A stretch of 64,000 nt of DNA, taken from positions 19,408,001 through 19,472,000 of the forward strand of contig OX485803.1 in the NCBI GenBank assembly GCA_950295325.1. The letters are read 5' to 3'. The notes beneath the pieces were generated by a model. That model searched no databases and was not told where the DNA came from. It saw only the letters and a list, made by a program, of their open reading frames with translations. Below, piece by piece: positions 1-11,688 of this stretch (positions are counted from its first letter, which is position 1; every line of letters begins with the position of its first letter). A program made the translations under genes and the position numbers. The stretch is from Polytrichum commune. Taxonomy: Eukaryota > Streptophyta > Polytrichopsida > Polytrichales > Polytrichaceae.

Positions 1-191
1 TGCAACACAATAAACCTATGATCCCCCCAAAATTTTCAAGGAATGACAAGTAATGTTGGGTTAGCATTTAGTGTTGGTGATACTATACTGCGATTTACAA
101 TTAGTAGTGAGCAAGACAATTGGAATCGGTGACACTAAATTTCATATTTAGTGAAGTTCTTGCAAATCTTTTTGGGGACAAAAGCCAAGTA

Positions 192-504
192 AGGTAGCGG
201 GGCACATTTCCACTCGGGTCCTTAAACCGCTCACTAGACCTATCCAAACAAGAGGTACATTATAGCTTTCAACCTCAAATTTCTATGTAATCATGGTGTA
301 CATTTTTGGGGTGATTGGTTTTGGGTACCCCTATGAGTTCTCCTTCCAAAATTCATAACTAATTCAATATTAATCCAAAATTAATTATTCCAATTGGTCC
401 AATTTCCAATGTACTTTGCACATCTTCCAAGATTGATTCCCCCTTAATAACTCCCCAATGAACATGCCAATCTGAAATTCGAGCGGGAATGTGCCCCGCT
501 ACCT
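192..504. mobile_element. MITE-like element with about 20-bp inverted ends, TA flanks
   Basis: The left end reads AGGTAGCGGGGCACATT and the right end is its reverse complement (GTGCCCCGCTACCT); similarity continues a few bases inward (CTCG after CC). Both ends are flanked by TA (190-191 and 505-506). The interior is AT-rich with no reading frame. The structure fits a non-autonomous DNA transposon. TA flanks suggest a mariner-type target, but a TWA (Harbinger) target cannot be excluded because the bases around the ends are ambiguous. Confidence 0.55.
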
Positions 505-506
505 TA

Positions 507-3500
507 AGGCATCTGCAAGATGGGTGTTTAACCGCATTTGCGGTACCAATATTGAAACTGCCCTATAGAACGAGGACACTTGGAAATCACAAAGAACACA
601 CTTCGCTTGTTTGTGGACAAGGTCCTCACCAAAGAGAACCCGCAACTTGAGAATGTAAGGTCAATTGTGTGTTTGTTTGTTTTTTATTTATTTATTTTTA
701 ATTTGATAATTTGGTTTTTATTTTATTTTATTGGTACTTTAGTCATTGCTCATATGTTACTGCTCATTGCTCATGTGGTACTGCTCACCGCTCACCGCTC
801 ACTGCTCATCGCTCATAAGATAGCTTCCCTCCCTACCAACTTGAGCCGAACCATACACATAGCTTGTTACCTGCACATTATTGGCGATAATGTTTGTTAT
901 GTGAGATGACGAATGTAATACTAGAGCTATGGTAACTAAACCTTGATAAGAACATTGCCAGTTGACTGTGAAAGTTCAGGATTAAGGATACCTGCAATTT
1001 ACTTATTATGGTTTTCCCAATTTTGCTAAGGCAGAAAGCTAGAAAGATTACAAGGCACAATGTTAGCTAGTAGGTTGAGAGCTACGAATGCAAGTAGAAA
1101 GTATGTGGATCTTAAAGTCATGCACTTAGGCCTATAAATTTGAGAGTCCAGATTTGTGAGTTGCTCATGGTGGGTTTTAGAATGTGCTTAGCCATAACTT
1201 CATTCTTCGTGACCATCCATGTGCACACATCAATCACCAACAATCTCAAAATTAACTTGCCGAAGTTGGTAAAGGATTCTGCAATTTACCATTAATACAA
1301 GCTGTCATTTTCATTGACTCGTGCTTTAATGAACGTGATAGTTGGCAATCATGTCATGTAATGCACAAAAGCCTGAGCTATGAAACGTGGAACCTTACTT
1401 TAGCCACCCACAAAATGAATTACCAAATCATCAATCCCATCCTTATGGAAATTACGATTCTCTATAATTAACGATGGGCCCTAATTGGGAAGAGGCGCCT
1501 CAACTCTACATCAAATACAAGTTATTTGAGGTTAAAAGATCATAATATGGACAAATCTAGTATTCTTGTATGGTAAAAATATGAAATAATCAAAACAAGT
1601 GCATAGATGCAAGTTGGTCATGGAATGTGAGTCATATTGACATTTGGGAGAAAGTGCCCTCACATAATATGAGCCAAAGATGTTAACCGCAAAAGATAAA
1701 ACTAACCGTTGCTAGCTCAGCTGCGTTGCAGGCCCCGCTTGCAAATTTTGCGATGCCAACTACATGTTATGGCATTGATGAACCATGTCGCAAGTCCCCA
1801 ATGACCAACTATGTCACTAGATCATCTAAATCCACGTCTCATCACAAACGCATTCCAAAACCTGACCTACACCAAGTACCAGGCACATCGTGTGCCTCAC
1901 AACCTCTTATTCCAAATTTAGACCTTGTCCTAAACAACCTTCACTCCGGTACAAAGGGTACCATGACCATGCATGCATCTAATGTTCATGTCTCGCATCT
2001 TCCATAGTCTTGGCGGGAGTTTCAAAATTGAGAAACATACATGACTTTTTTAAAAGTGGATGAAGGGAGGATCATACACTTTGCAACCCATGTTTAATGG
2101 GTTCACGTGTGAGAAGCCTTTCATGGGCACTTCGAAGTATAAATATTTGCATTCATAGTTGAAGTTATGTGTGATGATCATAACAACTCTTGTTGGAGTT
2201 GTTTGCCATTTGTAGAAAACATGAAAAATTCTTCTAGATCCAACACAATTGAGGTATTTTGTTTTCTTCACATATGTGGGGCATTCATGTTGATGTTTTG
2301 AGGTGTGCACATGTATGAAATGAATCACATCTTCTTTAAGGCCACATGAAAGGCACCTTACACAATCTGCATTGGATCAAACTTAGCATCTATACATGTA
2401 TGAATGTTCATGCCATCTGTTGCCACGTCAATGCAATTGAGTGCAACATCCCACTCGTCATTGGAACCATCACAAGGGTCTCCATGCCACACATCCCACT
2501 AGATAGTGTGTGCCCAAAATAAAATGTATTTCAAGCTGAAGTGTGTATTTTAGGTGTACACACAATTGCATGAAAACGTGGATTTCAATACAAGTGGAAT
2601 AGAGGTATACAAACATTTTTCTAGCCTTTGCATGACAGGTGTCGGCCATAATTTACTAGATGGCGCGCCTGAGTGCTCAAAAGGAAAGGCCTACCAAACA
2701 AAACATATGGAGCAAGTGAAGTGACAACGCGTGTATCCCATTCATGCCACTCTTACAAAATTTCTACCCCTCAGTTTCTAAAATTGAGCTAATATGCGGC
2801 CGGAATCATTGAGCCCTAGTACAAGTTCCATCCACTCCCACTGGCCAGAAAAATGTTTGTCAACATATTCCTACCTTATTTTGTCTCAATCAATGTTTGG
2901 AGCAGTTAAATGGACACTGTCTACCGGGATGCTCTACTTTTAGTACAGAGAAGCAAGCAATCATCCTCGGTCAACAACAACAAAGACCATCACCTTGGCC
3001 AATATATTATATTAATTATCTTGCAAATTTGTAGACCTATTTCCAACCAACAATCTGACAATGAAAATGGATGAGATAATGAACCTTCTGAATTAGGGTC
3101 AACTAGAATTGATTGTGCACGCACAAGCACCTAGTATAACTTGAAGCCAACCATAATTTGTTGTTAGCCAAGCTAATTGTAGAAGTTGACAAATTCTTTA
3201 ATAGTGGGGGCTAAACTTTGTAGACCTAAATTAACAACCCATCCACCACTCCATACTTAGCCCTATTTCACATGGGAATGTTGATGGCTGCAAGACTTAT
3301 GTTTCAAATGATGATGATGATGGCGTGTAATGGTGGTCTGAGGAAATATAGGGACATGTGTTGGCCAATTAGGCCATGACTTGAGGTTGTTAATACTATG
3401 TTTTCTAGTATGAATTATATGCCAATGAGCTATTCGAAGTGTCAGCTATTATGTGCAATTCTGGAACCAGTAGGGTAGTGATTACAGAAATGAGGATTGT

Positions 3501-6500
3501 CTTTGGTCATATCACTAACCTTTCCTTACCCACATTAATTTCACATTAATTTTACCGATGTTCAAAGGGTTTTATGACACATGTTTGAACTTGAGCTAGC
3601 AAACTATGTTGTTTTTAAACCGAATAATCAAAAAATTCTATATTCACATTGGTCATGGATGCCCACAAAATGAAGCAACCCTAAGTGGATGCATGATGTG
3701 AAATCCCAAGGAACGGTTTTAACCTTGAGAAGCTCACAACCCTAGCTGAGCAGATGGGACAAAAGTCAGACACATTTCCACATGAAAATGCCAATTAGGT
3801 ATAAATTCCCTCAGGAAAGGGCCGAGTGAAAAAGGCCATGTACACTAGCAAACAAACCCATATATGTTTGGTGGGTCCACAATGCCATAAATCCAGGGCA
3901 TTCATCCAATTACTGAATGCGAGCAACAATCCAACTTGCATTGTTGTGTCCATCTCACAAATAGCTTGACCCCCAATAGCCACGAATCGAACCTACATGT
4001 GTAGATTGCAGAGTACAAGGGTGTACTTATCTACTTCATGCTATATGCACGCACACCTCACCACTTAATCCAAATAACAAAAGTTGGAAGAGTCATAATA
4101 TGGGTGGTTAATGTCATAGGTAAAGTCCTCTAGCGTGTTGGTGATCTTCCATTGCCACCCCTATGTTACCTCTCTGGCCCTCAATACAATGTCCTTTGTG
4201 CAATTTGGAGAAGTGCCCTCAAAGTTGTGAATTGATGGATATGCGCATAGGAGCACATCCACAAGTAGTCAACAAGCATGGAAGATTGTGCAAACCATCG
4301 TGCAGTAAGGACTTGGTAGGAAACTTCAAGAAATGACTCGTGGAGCAACAAATCATGAGGCAACTTGGGGAATTGCCACTATGGAGCAAATTGAGTGCGG
4401 TGAGGAGCGTCCAAATCTCTCTTACCTACTTGTGGGGATGCAACATTTAGGGTTGCATGTGCGTGCTTCAAGATTGGACGTGGAGACGGATGATGCACCA
4501 CTCTAGGCTGGAAAATAGCATGAGGAATGCCCATAGTCAGTGGTTGTTCTACACATAATGCATTGTCATATTGAAGTAACAAACAATAGATTGTTCCGCA
4601 CATAATGCATAATTATAAGGATACTCTTTCTTTAGGAACTAATAAAACCATAAAACTACCAAATCACAGTGGCCCATCAATTAGACATTGCAAGTCCCAC
4701 TGGCAAGTTGTGGTGAAGGAAGTCACTCACCTGGTACTCAACCTCCGGGTAGGAGTGGCTATTGTACCCCAAATTTGAGAGGGATAGGCTTCATTCAAAA
4801 CTAGCTGAGCAAGTCGATTTTGACCCACCTTTGAACAAGTTTCAAATGGAGAAGTACATAGTTGGCCATGTGAGAGGCAAGAGATGTGTCTGGAAGGTTC
4901 ACTAGCTAGCATTTGGGAGGGCTCGTTGCCACATTAATTGTCCACCAGAGGCGTAGCCACTTTGACAAAGTGGTGGCCCACTCGAGTTTCTCATGACGAG
5001 GCCCGATAGATGTGATTTGATGAAGAAGTGGAGAAGCTCATATTGTGCTCGTAAACTCCCATGCAAATGGAGCTCACACCCTAGCCACAAAGGAAGCGCA
5101 CCACACTCATGTGCATGCATCCATTGGTAGCAAGTTTGAATCTACTTATCACCCCCCCCCCCCCAATCACGTTGATATGCGACTCCTAGCCTTGACAACC
5201 TAGTGGCTCCAATGGTGGTGACCATGGAAATAGTACATGTGAGACACCCTTCCCCCCAGAGTGGGACACACAATTTTGCATGGATCATTGTGAGTCTCCA
5301 ATGAGGGCGCCCCAATTGTGAAGCTTCCAAGGCTACATACATAGCCACAACTATGAAACAAATTTAGTTTACAGTTAATCCCATGTCATTCACAACCACA
5401 TATGGATGAATGGTCTTCAAGGTGGTTTGCCAGTGTGATCTTACCTAAAGTAGGTAACAACCATGTGGAGGTAGTGGATAGGCCAAAACCTTGCACCCCT
5501 ACAAAGTGTGTATCACCAATGTCTAAACATCCCAATGCATCAAGCGAGTTGAACATCATCATCTTCTTCTTTATTAACAAATCCAAAATAATGATAGTTA
5601 GGATCATCATTTGATGAACCTTAAATATCATGCAAATTAGAAAACAAAATATAGGGAAGATCCTCCATCTTTTAAAATAAATAAATGTCTTAAACAAAAT
5701 GAATTTTTTTAGTACATGATACAAAACATTATACATATAGTTTAATACTTCAAGTATTGTATTGTATATTAATATTGGAGTGAAGATAATGACATCGCAC
5801 ATTGGAATATATAAAACAAGTGGAGAAGGGGAGTCAAGTTCAAATTTGTCCATGTTCATGAAACCATAATTTATGTGCATAATAACCTTAATACGAATTT
5901 CACTCTAAAATGAAGTAATCTTAGAACCTTCACTTATATCAAAGTTGAGTTGACCTTGGTTTGAAATGTAAACCTTGGAATTAGCAAGCCTTGTAGTGAT
6001 AAATTGTATTGAAACAATTTATCACTTCAATCATGAAAAATCCTTGAAAACCAAGCTTGTGAAATCCACCAAGTGAGCTTTTGGAATTAGTGTTTAAGTG
6101 GAGCCCCTACCTCTCGGCCTCTCCCATGCTTCAACCTTCATGGCCTACAAAGCCCCATGCCCCATGACTGCCAAGCCATACAAGGCCCACAAAGTGCCGG
6201 TAAATCCACACTATCCATAATGGATGGCCGAGATCCCATGGCCATTCCTACATGGTTTGGTTTGGATAGGAGCCAAGGACTTGGGTCTCTCTCTAATAAT
6301 AATAATAATTTGTCACATGTTTGCTTTGGGAAGGAATATTTGACATGTGACCCTTTTCATGTGGAAGTTTAAAAAAAAATTAAGCAAGAGCAGTGGGGTG
6401 ACAACCACTACCACCACCACCATGATAGACAGATGGCTACATCTTTTGTTGTATATAAATAACATAGTATTGAATTTAGGTGTAGTGTATGGACCTTACT

Positions 6501-6633
6501 CATGGACAGTTAGTGATAGGCTTTATGGCATTCAAAATGCACCATCAAACGGCCATGGAGGATTGCCATCCTCACTCATACCTTACCGCAATGAAAGATG
6601 CTAGATTGTCTCCAAGAAGGAATCCACCACTTT
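507..6633. other. Gene-poor intergenic DNA
   Basis: No gene could be supported here. Several adjacent short reading frames on the minus strand between about 3795 and 5350 look coding-like but carry stops and match nothing I recognise; they may be a decayed transposon. A 13-C run lies at 5152-5164. AT-rich stretches and simple runs such as TAA repeats near 6295-6308 occur. Confidence 0.5.
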
Positions 6634-7177
6634 GGGCACTTTATATTAGGGCCCATTTCTAGGGCCCATTTCCAATCCCTAGGCACCAACCAATGAGAGT
6701 GCTTAGATTGCCCAAATGGGCCCTAATATGGGCCCAAGGGCTTTATATTGAGAGTCGGCCCACTTCTCCTAAAGCTTGCGTGGCGGGTGACATGGCGGCG
6801 TTTTGGAGGGAAAAAACTGGGCCGAAGGCAGAAAAATGGGTCGAGGGTTTATGGAGACCCACTTCACACCTACGGCCCACTTCACCCAACTTCTGTCATA
6901 TAGTCATTTATGACTTAATGACTTTAGTTCAAGCAAGGGCATAATTCATTTAAGACAAAGTGGGCTGTGGATTGGGCCTTACAATATAAAGTCCCTAGGC
7001 CCATTTGGAAGGCCCACTTTAAAGTAGAATTTCCAATTTGGGCCCTACAAGTGGGCCTATGGACTTTATATTGCAAGGCCCACTCAACGGCCCACTTTGT
7101 AAAGTAGGGCTAAAGTTAAGGCCCACTTCAAGTCCAAGTGGGCTCAACTCCAAATGGGCCCTAATATAAAGTGCCCC
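6634..7177. mobile_element. Harbinger/Tourist-like MITE with GGGCCCA-rich interior
   Basis: The ends are inverted copies of GGGCACTTTATATTAGGGCC (left from 6634, right ending at 7176/7177). The flanking triplets are TTT on the left and TTA on the right, so a Harbinger-type TWA duplication is only approximate. The interior repeats GGCCCACTT and GGGCCCATTT in both orientations, together with 'ACTTTATATT' and its complement, giving a multiply folded structure. No reading frame is conserved. It is inferred to be non-autonomous. Confidence 0.5.
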
Positions 7178-8880
7178 TTAGTCTCTAATCTCACATTACC
7201 TCTTGGAAACTTTGAAGCTAAGCTTTGATCACCAATGTTCTCACTTTTTAACAACCGCAAAATATCATGTGCGGTGTAAAATTGGGATGATGGAATGCTT
7301 ATGGGAGGTTTAATAAGGGGTGGAAGGATTTGAATCCGGAACCTCCTTAAACCAAAGAACACAATGAATGAGGTAACCATGCATCCACGCCAACTTCCAA
7401 GGCCATTCAATGACACTCTATAGAAAATAAAGTTATTGAAAGAAGTTTTTCCCAAAAGTTGGGGCATGGTTGGGGACCAACCCCATGCCATTCATTTCCA
7501 AGGATCAACACGGGGAACACACACAACCTCCAAACTTTGAGAGAATGCTTTTGAATATGCGGTAGGTGGGAGTAGGGTGGTGGATGAGTTGGATGAGAAT
7601 CAAAATATTGCTTTCATCCAACGAGTAAAATGAGGGGGGTCTATATAATGAACACTCCTCAAAGTAGGAGTTATTTTTTAGACATGTTTGTACATGGGCT
7701 ACAAACATAGGAGGCTTTCTTGCGGTATGGCAGCAACCTTGTTATCACCATAAAGTAAAGTGTCCAATGGAGGCCACTTGACTTTAGCTTAGCCTAATAG
7801 TTTGATCTAAAGACACAACATTCACACCATAGATGCTCTCTAGTCCTGAGCCTAGTTGACAAAGGACAGGGCATAGTTTAAAAGCGGAGGTTTTTAAGCC
7901 TTGAGCACCGACCTCCCATTCGTACCTAGAGATGAGACAAGAATGTAGAACTTTTGAAAGTGTCACCTACGGCCCTTGTGATTGGTTGCTTTTAGTCTTT
8001 ATATGAGGGTATGAGGAGCTTCATTAACAAAAAGTAATGGTAAGATACTATAGATGAGTGATAAGGCATCTGGGAACGAGACAAAAAAACCATCCAACAT
8101 GTCATTACTCGGTAAATAAAGTAATGAGCATGTGTGAAACCTACTTAAGTAAAACCTATTTGAAAATCTCCATAGCAAGTTCTTGTTGTTGTACCGGGAT
8201 AGCTAAGTGACTCCACTATAACCAAGAGAGCTTCACTCGGTTTTTAACACATACTTTACTTTTTTTGTTAAAGCCATGTGGGGATGGCCATATTCTTATT
8301 ATTCTATCACGTTTTAGCAGTACCATGGAAGTTTTTATAGTGCCATTCCTTTGTCATTTCACTTGTCTTTTTTGTCAAATGATATTTCTGAAACTTATAC
8401 CAAAGCAAAAGAGAAAAAGGAAAAAAGAAAAAAGAAAAAAAGTGTTGGTGAGTCATCAAGGCCACACCATTACCCAACCTTTCATGTGGTAGCTATGGAA
8501 GCTACACTGTTTCTTCTCTTTAGTGTGGGTACCAAGTGTTTACTGCAATCCAAGTGTAGGGTTTCAAAATGATTGTCAAAGGTTGATTAACACTAAATAT
8601 GTGGATAGAAGATCCATGTCACTGAGGTGCTGGGAATGGAGGGTGTGTGGTCGTGGGCAAACCACATCCAAGCCATCCATTCACAAAGCCCGATCTATGA
8701 AACTGCTTGGGCACCCCGAAAAAAGACTTCCGACATATGAAGTTTTGGCAGATGAAAATCAATGTTTGCAAGATGAAAGGGTTGATTGTTCATCCCATTG
8801 TATGAGAGCATTCGTGTGGGATTTTGAAGGCTTCCAGAGGGTTTCCAAAGTTCCCAATGAAGTTTTATTTTAATTTATGC
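7178..8880. other. Intergenic DNA, no recognised gene
   Basis: Short reading frames occur on both strands (minus 7144-7708, plus 8265-8873), but none has a recognisable domain, a plausible exon structure or a clear start context. Nothing else supportable was seen. Confidence 0.45.
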
Positions 8881-9085
8881 AATTAAATTCGGATATCTAT
8901 ATCTATGAGGATCTCACAATTTTGGGTACCAATAGGGTATGAGTATTCGAGAATATTCAGATTTTCAATAGCATTCACATTTATCTACCATGCAAGAACT
9001 TTGACACCTAGGTAAAATCGTCCTAGTATCAATATGGTTTAGAACGATTCTCTCACCTTGCTATACCCACAATAATCAAATTTTG
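8881..9085. repeat. Dispersed repeat, copy 1 (related copy near 56.06-56.29 kb)
   Basis: The segment shares ordered blocks with 56,060-56,290: 'GAGGAT.. CACA.TTTTGG.TACCA.TAGG', 'TTCAATAGCATTC' and 'ATTC(T/C)CTCACCTTG'. The copies are diverged by many point changes and small gaps, so this is an old dispersed family. No terminal structure or coding capacity could be defined. Confidence 0.5.
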
Positions 9086-9151
9086 ACTCAGTGTATTACA
9101 ATTACAATAAGAAATACCATGTGTAGAATCTTTGAAGCTATTACACCATTT

Positions 9152-9668
9152 ATGGTATTTAGTGTCACATACACTAATTGCGAAAGGGCCTAAACTGGAT
9201 GCCTAGAGGTCTCAGAGTGTCACGTCCTCTCATTGCCAATATGATACTATTCATCAACGTAAGCAACTTTTTAAAGTCAAAAAATATATACATCATGACA
9301 TTCAGTGTAGCATATTATGATACTTGAGATGATAGTGTTGCATTTCAGTATGCAAGGGGAAGATGTTATTGGCAAATGTCATGTGTTTTCATTGTAGTAT
9401 GCAAGTCTAGGAAGATATTTTTAAGCATAGTAATGCCAAGTGCCATTTGTGTACACATTATTCAACTTGTAGACCATTATGTAACATAGGCATACAACTC
9501 ATAACACTCTTGAATATACATACTCAAACTAAGATACTAGTAAGCGCACTTTAATGCCAAGTGTCATGAAGTGGATCTAATAGTGAAGTTAATGATCATT
9601 AATGCAACCCAACATATACCTTAGAATAGCGTAAATGACACTATTACACATGTGACACTAAAAATCAT
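9152..9668. repeat. Dispersed inverted-ended repeat, copy A
   Basis: It is co-linear over about 500 bp with copy B at 18,438-18,927. Shared landmarks in order are ATGGTATTTAGTGTCACAT, CTAGAGGTCTCA, TACTTGAGATGATAGT, TAGTATGCAAG, CAACTTGTAG, TGCCAAGTGTCATGA and GTGACACTAAA. The ends are inverted relative to each other. The interior is non-coding. It behaves like an old non-autonomous DNA element; the target duplication is unclear (TA possible). Confidence 0.6.
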
Positions 9669-9769
9669 AATTGATTGATACCCGTGATGTTGATTATTGA
9701 TACCCGTGCATTCATGGATATACCGGGCCCACCTTGGGGAAGGACCTTCAATAACCAATTAACAAGGAG

Positions 9770-9915
9770 AATGGACGACTACGCTAAATATGATATTTAG
9801 TGTCATATGGTATTTTATGTCACTATGGTATCTTTTTGGATGACACTTCTTGTTAACAAATATTGTCATGGATGATGGACGAGTTCATCCATTGGCTCAA
9901 AACCCTACCTTCTCT
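9770..9915. repeat. Dispersed repeat, related to 61,085-61,200
   Basis: Shared blocks with the 61.1-kb copy are CATATGGTATTTTATGTC, ATGACACTTCT and 'ATTGTC.TGGATGAT'. The 'TTTAGTGTCA' motif also links it to the inverted-ended family at 9152-9668. No coding potential. Confidence 0.45.
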
Positions 9916-10517
9916 TGTCAACTAAGTTGTGATGAAATATTGTCATGGATGAGAGCAAACACTATTTAAACGCATATCTCATGATGAGATTGGATTTTGT
10001 TTTCAGAGCGTAGACATCATTTTAAGCCCAATAGTTAACACAATTGGAAAGGCTTATGTCATTGTTTAAAGAATGAGAGAACCCTCACAAACAAGCATGA
10101 CCTCCCAAATATTGAAGTATGAAGTTGTTCATATTATGCCATAAATTCAATGTAATATGCTAATTGCATCTTGAACATTTGCAAATGTGACGTGCATGCT
10201 TGCATTTGGAGCTACATAAAAAAATGAATCCTAGGAGTTAGTGGTATTGATGATTGCTTTTATGTGAAAAAACAAACAGTGTAGGAAAGATATTGGACAA
10301 AGTTGGGAGTGTTGGTATGCAACAACCGATTGATCAAGCACTTTAACCAATTGAAATTCCAGAAAAGGGATTCTCAACTAGTTCAATGATTGAGGACAAC
10401 CGACTGCTAGTTACAAATGAACCAGTTGAAAAATAAGCAGTTGACTTCAAGATAAGTGCCCATAGGCACCTGGCTACTCTGGTTATTATAGTGCCCACCC
10501 CGAGAGGGGTTAGTAGT
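9916..10517. other. Left flank of the retrotransposon
   Basis: No gene seen. The last five bases before the LTR (CCTAC, 10,518-10,522) are the left target-site duplication. Confidence 0.4.
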
Positions 10518-10522
10518 CCTAC
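10518..10522. repeat. Target-site duplication CCTAC, left
   Basis: It matches 16,327-16,331 exactly; a 5-bp duplication is standard for Ty1/copia integration. Confidence 0.9.
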
Positions 10523-10770
10523 TGTTAAGGCAGCCTATAGCTAGCCTCACGACCTATAGCCGAATATAGATGACGGTAGCCGCCTTCCGGAAGGTGGCTA
10601 CACTATCCCCGCGGTAGTGGGTCCGGGGTTAGTTAAACATAGTATTGTAGGCTACTAAGTGGCGGCTAAGCCCAATTAATGTACTTAGTCTTGAACATAT
10701 ATATACGACCACGTGGCTCTTGTTAGTCACTTGCACCATTACGCTCACCGGCTATTGCCTAGTCTTAACA
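10523..10770 (+). repeat. 5' LTR of the copia element
   Basis: The 248-bp LTR is bounded by TGTTAAG...CTTAACA. It contains a near-perfect 24-bp palindrome at 10,577-10,600 centred on TTCCGGAA, a TATATATA box at 10,698-10,705 and the G-box palindrome CCACGTGG at 10,709-10,716. The TATA box presumably sets the U3/R boundary. Confidence 0.95.
10698..10716 (+). promoter_or_regulatory. LTR TATA box and G-box
   Basis: TATATATA is followed three bases later by CCACGTGG. The TATA box is the likely core promoter of the genomic transcript. CACGTG is a plant bZIP/bHLH binding core, so stress or light responsiveness is possible, but this is inference; here it lies just downstream of the TATA box. Confidence 0.55.
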
Positions 10771-10790
10771 CGTTATCAGTCACGATTGCT
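10771..10790 (+). other. Putative primer-binding region of the copia element
   Basis: CGTTATCAGTCACGA directly follows the 5' LTR. Plant copia elements often have a very similar TTATCAG-containing sequence there, taken to pair with an initiator tRNA-Met fragment. I could not verify the tRNA match. Confidence 0.5.
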
Positions 10791-10979
10791 TGAGAGCTCC
10801 TAGTTCAAATTTTTTTTTCCCTCTCTTTTCCCACTCAAGACTACGCTTCAGCCCTATATAAACTGCCGCTCACTATCTAGTTCTCTCTCTCCGCTCCGCT
10901 ACATCATGCGGAAGCGCTGCTCCCACATTAGTCCATCTGATCTCCACTTTAGAAGAAATCAGAACACAAGCATTAGAGG

Positions 10980-11400
10980 ATTGAGTTACTGATTAGACTT
11001 GCTGCAGGCAGATAGTTCTTATTTGTTTTGTTGCTGCAGATAGTCCTAATTCTCTGCTGCCACAGATATAGTGTGATGCAGATAAACTTTTTGCTACTAC
11101 AAATGCATTTTGCTGCCGTAAATAGACATCTAACACCTGCTGTAGAAGTCTATATCTCTTTCTGTTATTACAAAGCTCACCTTTGATAATACAGATATAG
11201 TTTTTAATCTGCTGCAGAAAGAATACTTCTTTACTGCGGACATATCAACTTTGCTGTCCGCAACTACAGAATCCACGGCCGCGGACACAGCTCCTCACCA
11301 CTGCAGATACAGTCTCTTGCTGCAGACTGTCTAATGCTGCACCCTACTGCTGTCTGAAGCATCAGTCAAACCCAGCTTTCGTTGTAACCAGCTGCTGCTG
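10980..11400 (+). repeat. TGCTGCAGATA-like repeats in the retrotransposon leader
   Basis: Between the 5' LTR and the polyprotein start the leader contains about ten degenerate copies of a TGCTGCAGATA-type motif spaced roughly 30-40 bp apart (for example near 11,001, 11,031, 11,210, 11,298 and 11,319). They lie in an untranslated leader of about 900 bases. The role is unknown; packaging or translation control is a guess. Confidence 0.5.
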
Positions 11401-11688
11401 CCGACTGTAACCAACTTCTACTGCCAAATGAAACCAACTACTACTGCAGCCTAGACATCCGATAAGCCTACTTACTCATTCTCATTCACTTATCAGTGCT
11501 TTGACTCTGAACTACAAGTAATTAGTAGAAACCTCCGTTTTTACTAAAACCGAAGTATATTTCTATACTTCGAAAGATACATTTTGTTGGAACATATCAT
11601 AATAGGCTAAGATCAAAAAGTATCATCACTCTAGTATATAATCTACAACAAGCTACCTTGTTATTACTAGATTCCTAGATGACCTGAA

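Noticed and set aside
3795-5350. Chain of minus-strand frames of 60-74 codons
   Set aside because: They look coding-like when read together but no segment matches a family I know, so no gene or pseudogene is called.
8265-8873. Plus-strand frames including a Lys/Arg-rich stretch
   Set aside because: The Lys/Arg-rich part is a translated AAAG simple repeat; the rest has no recognisable features.
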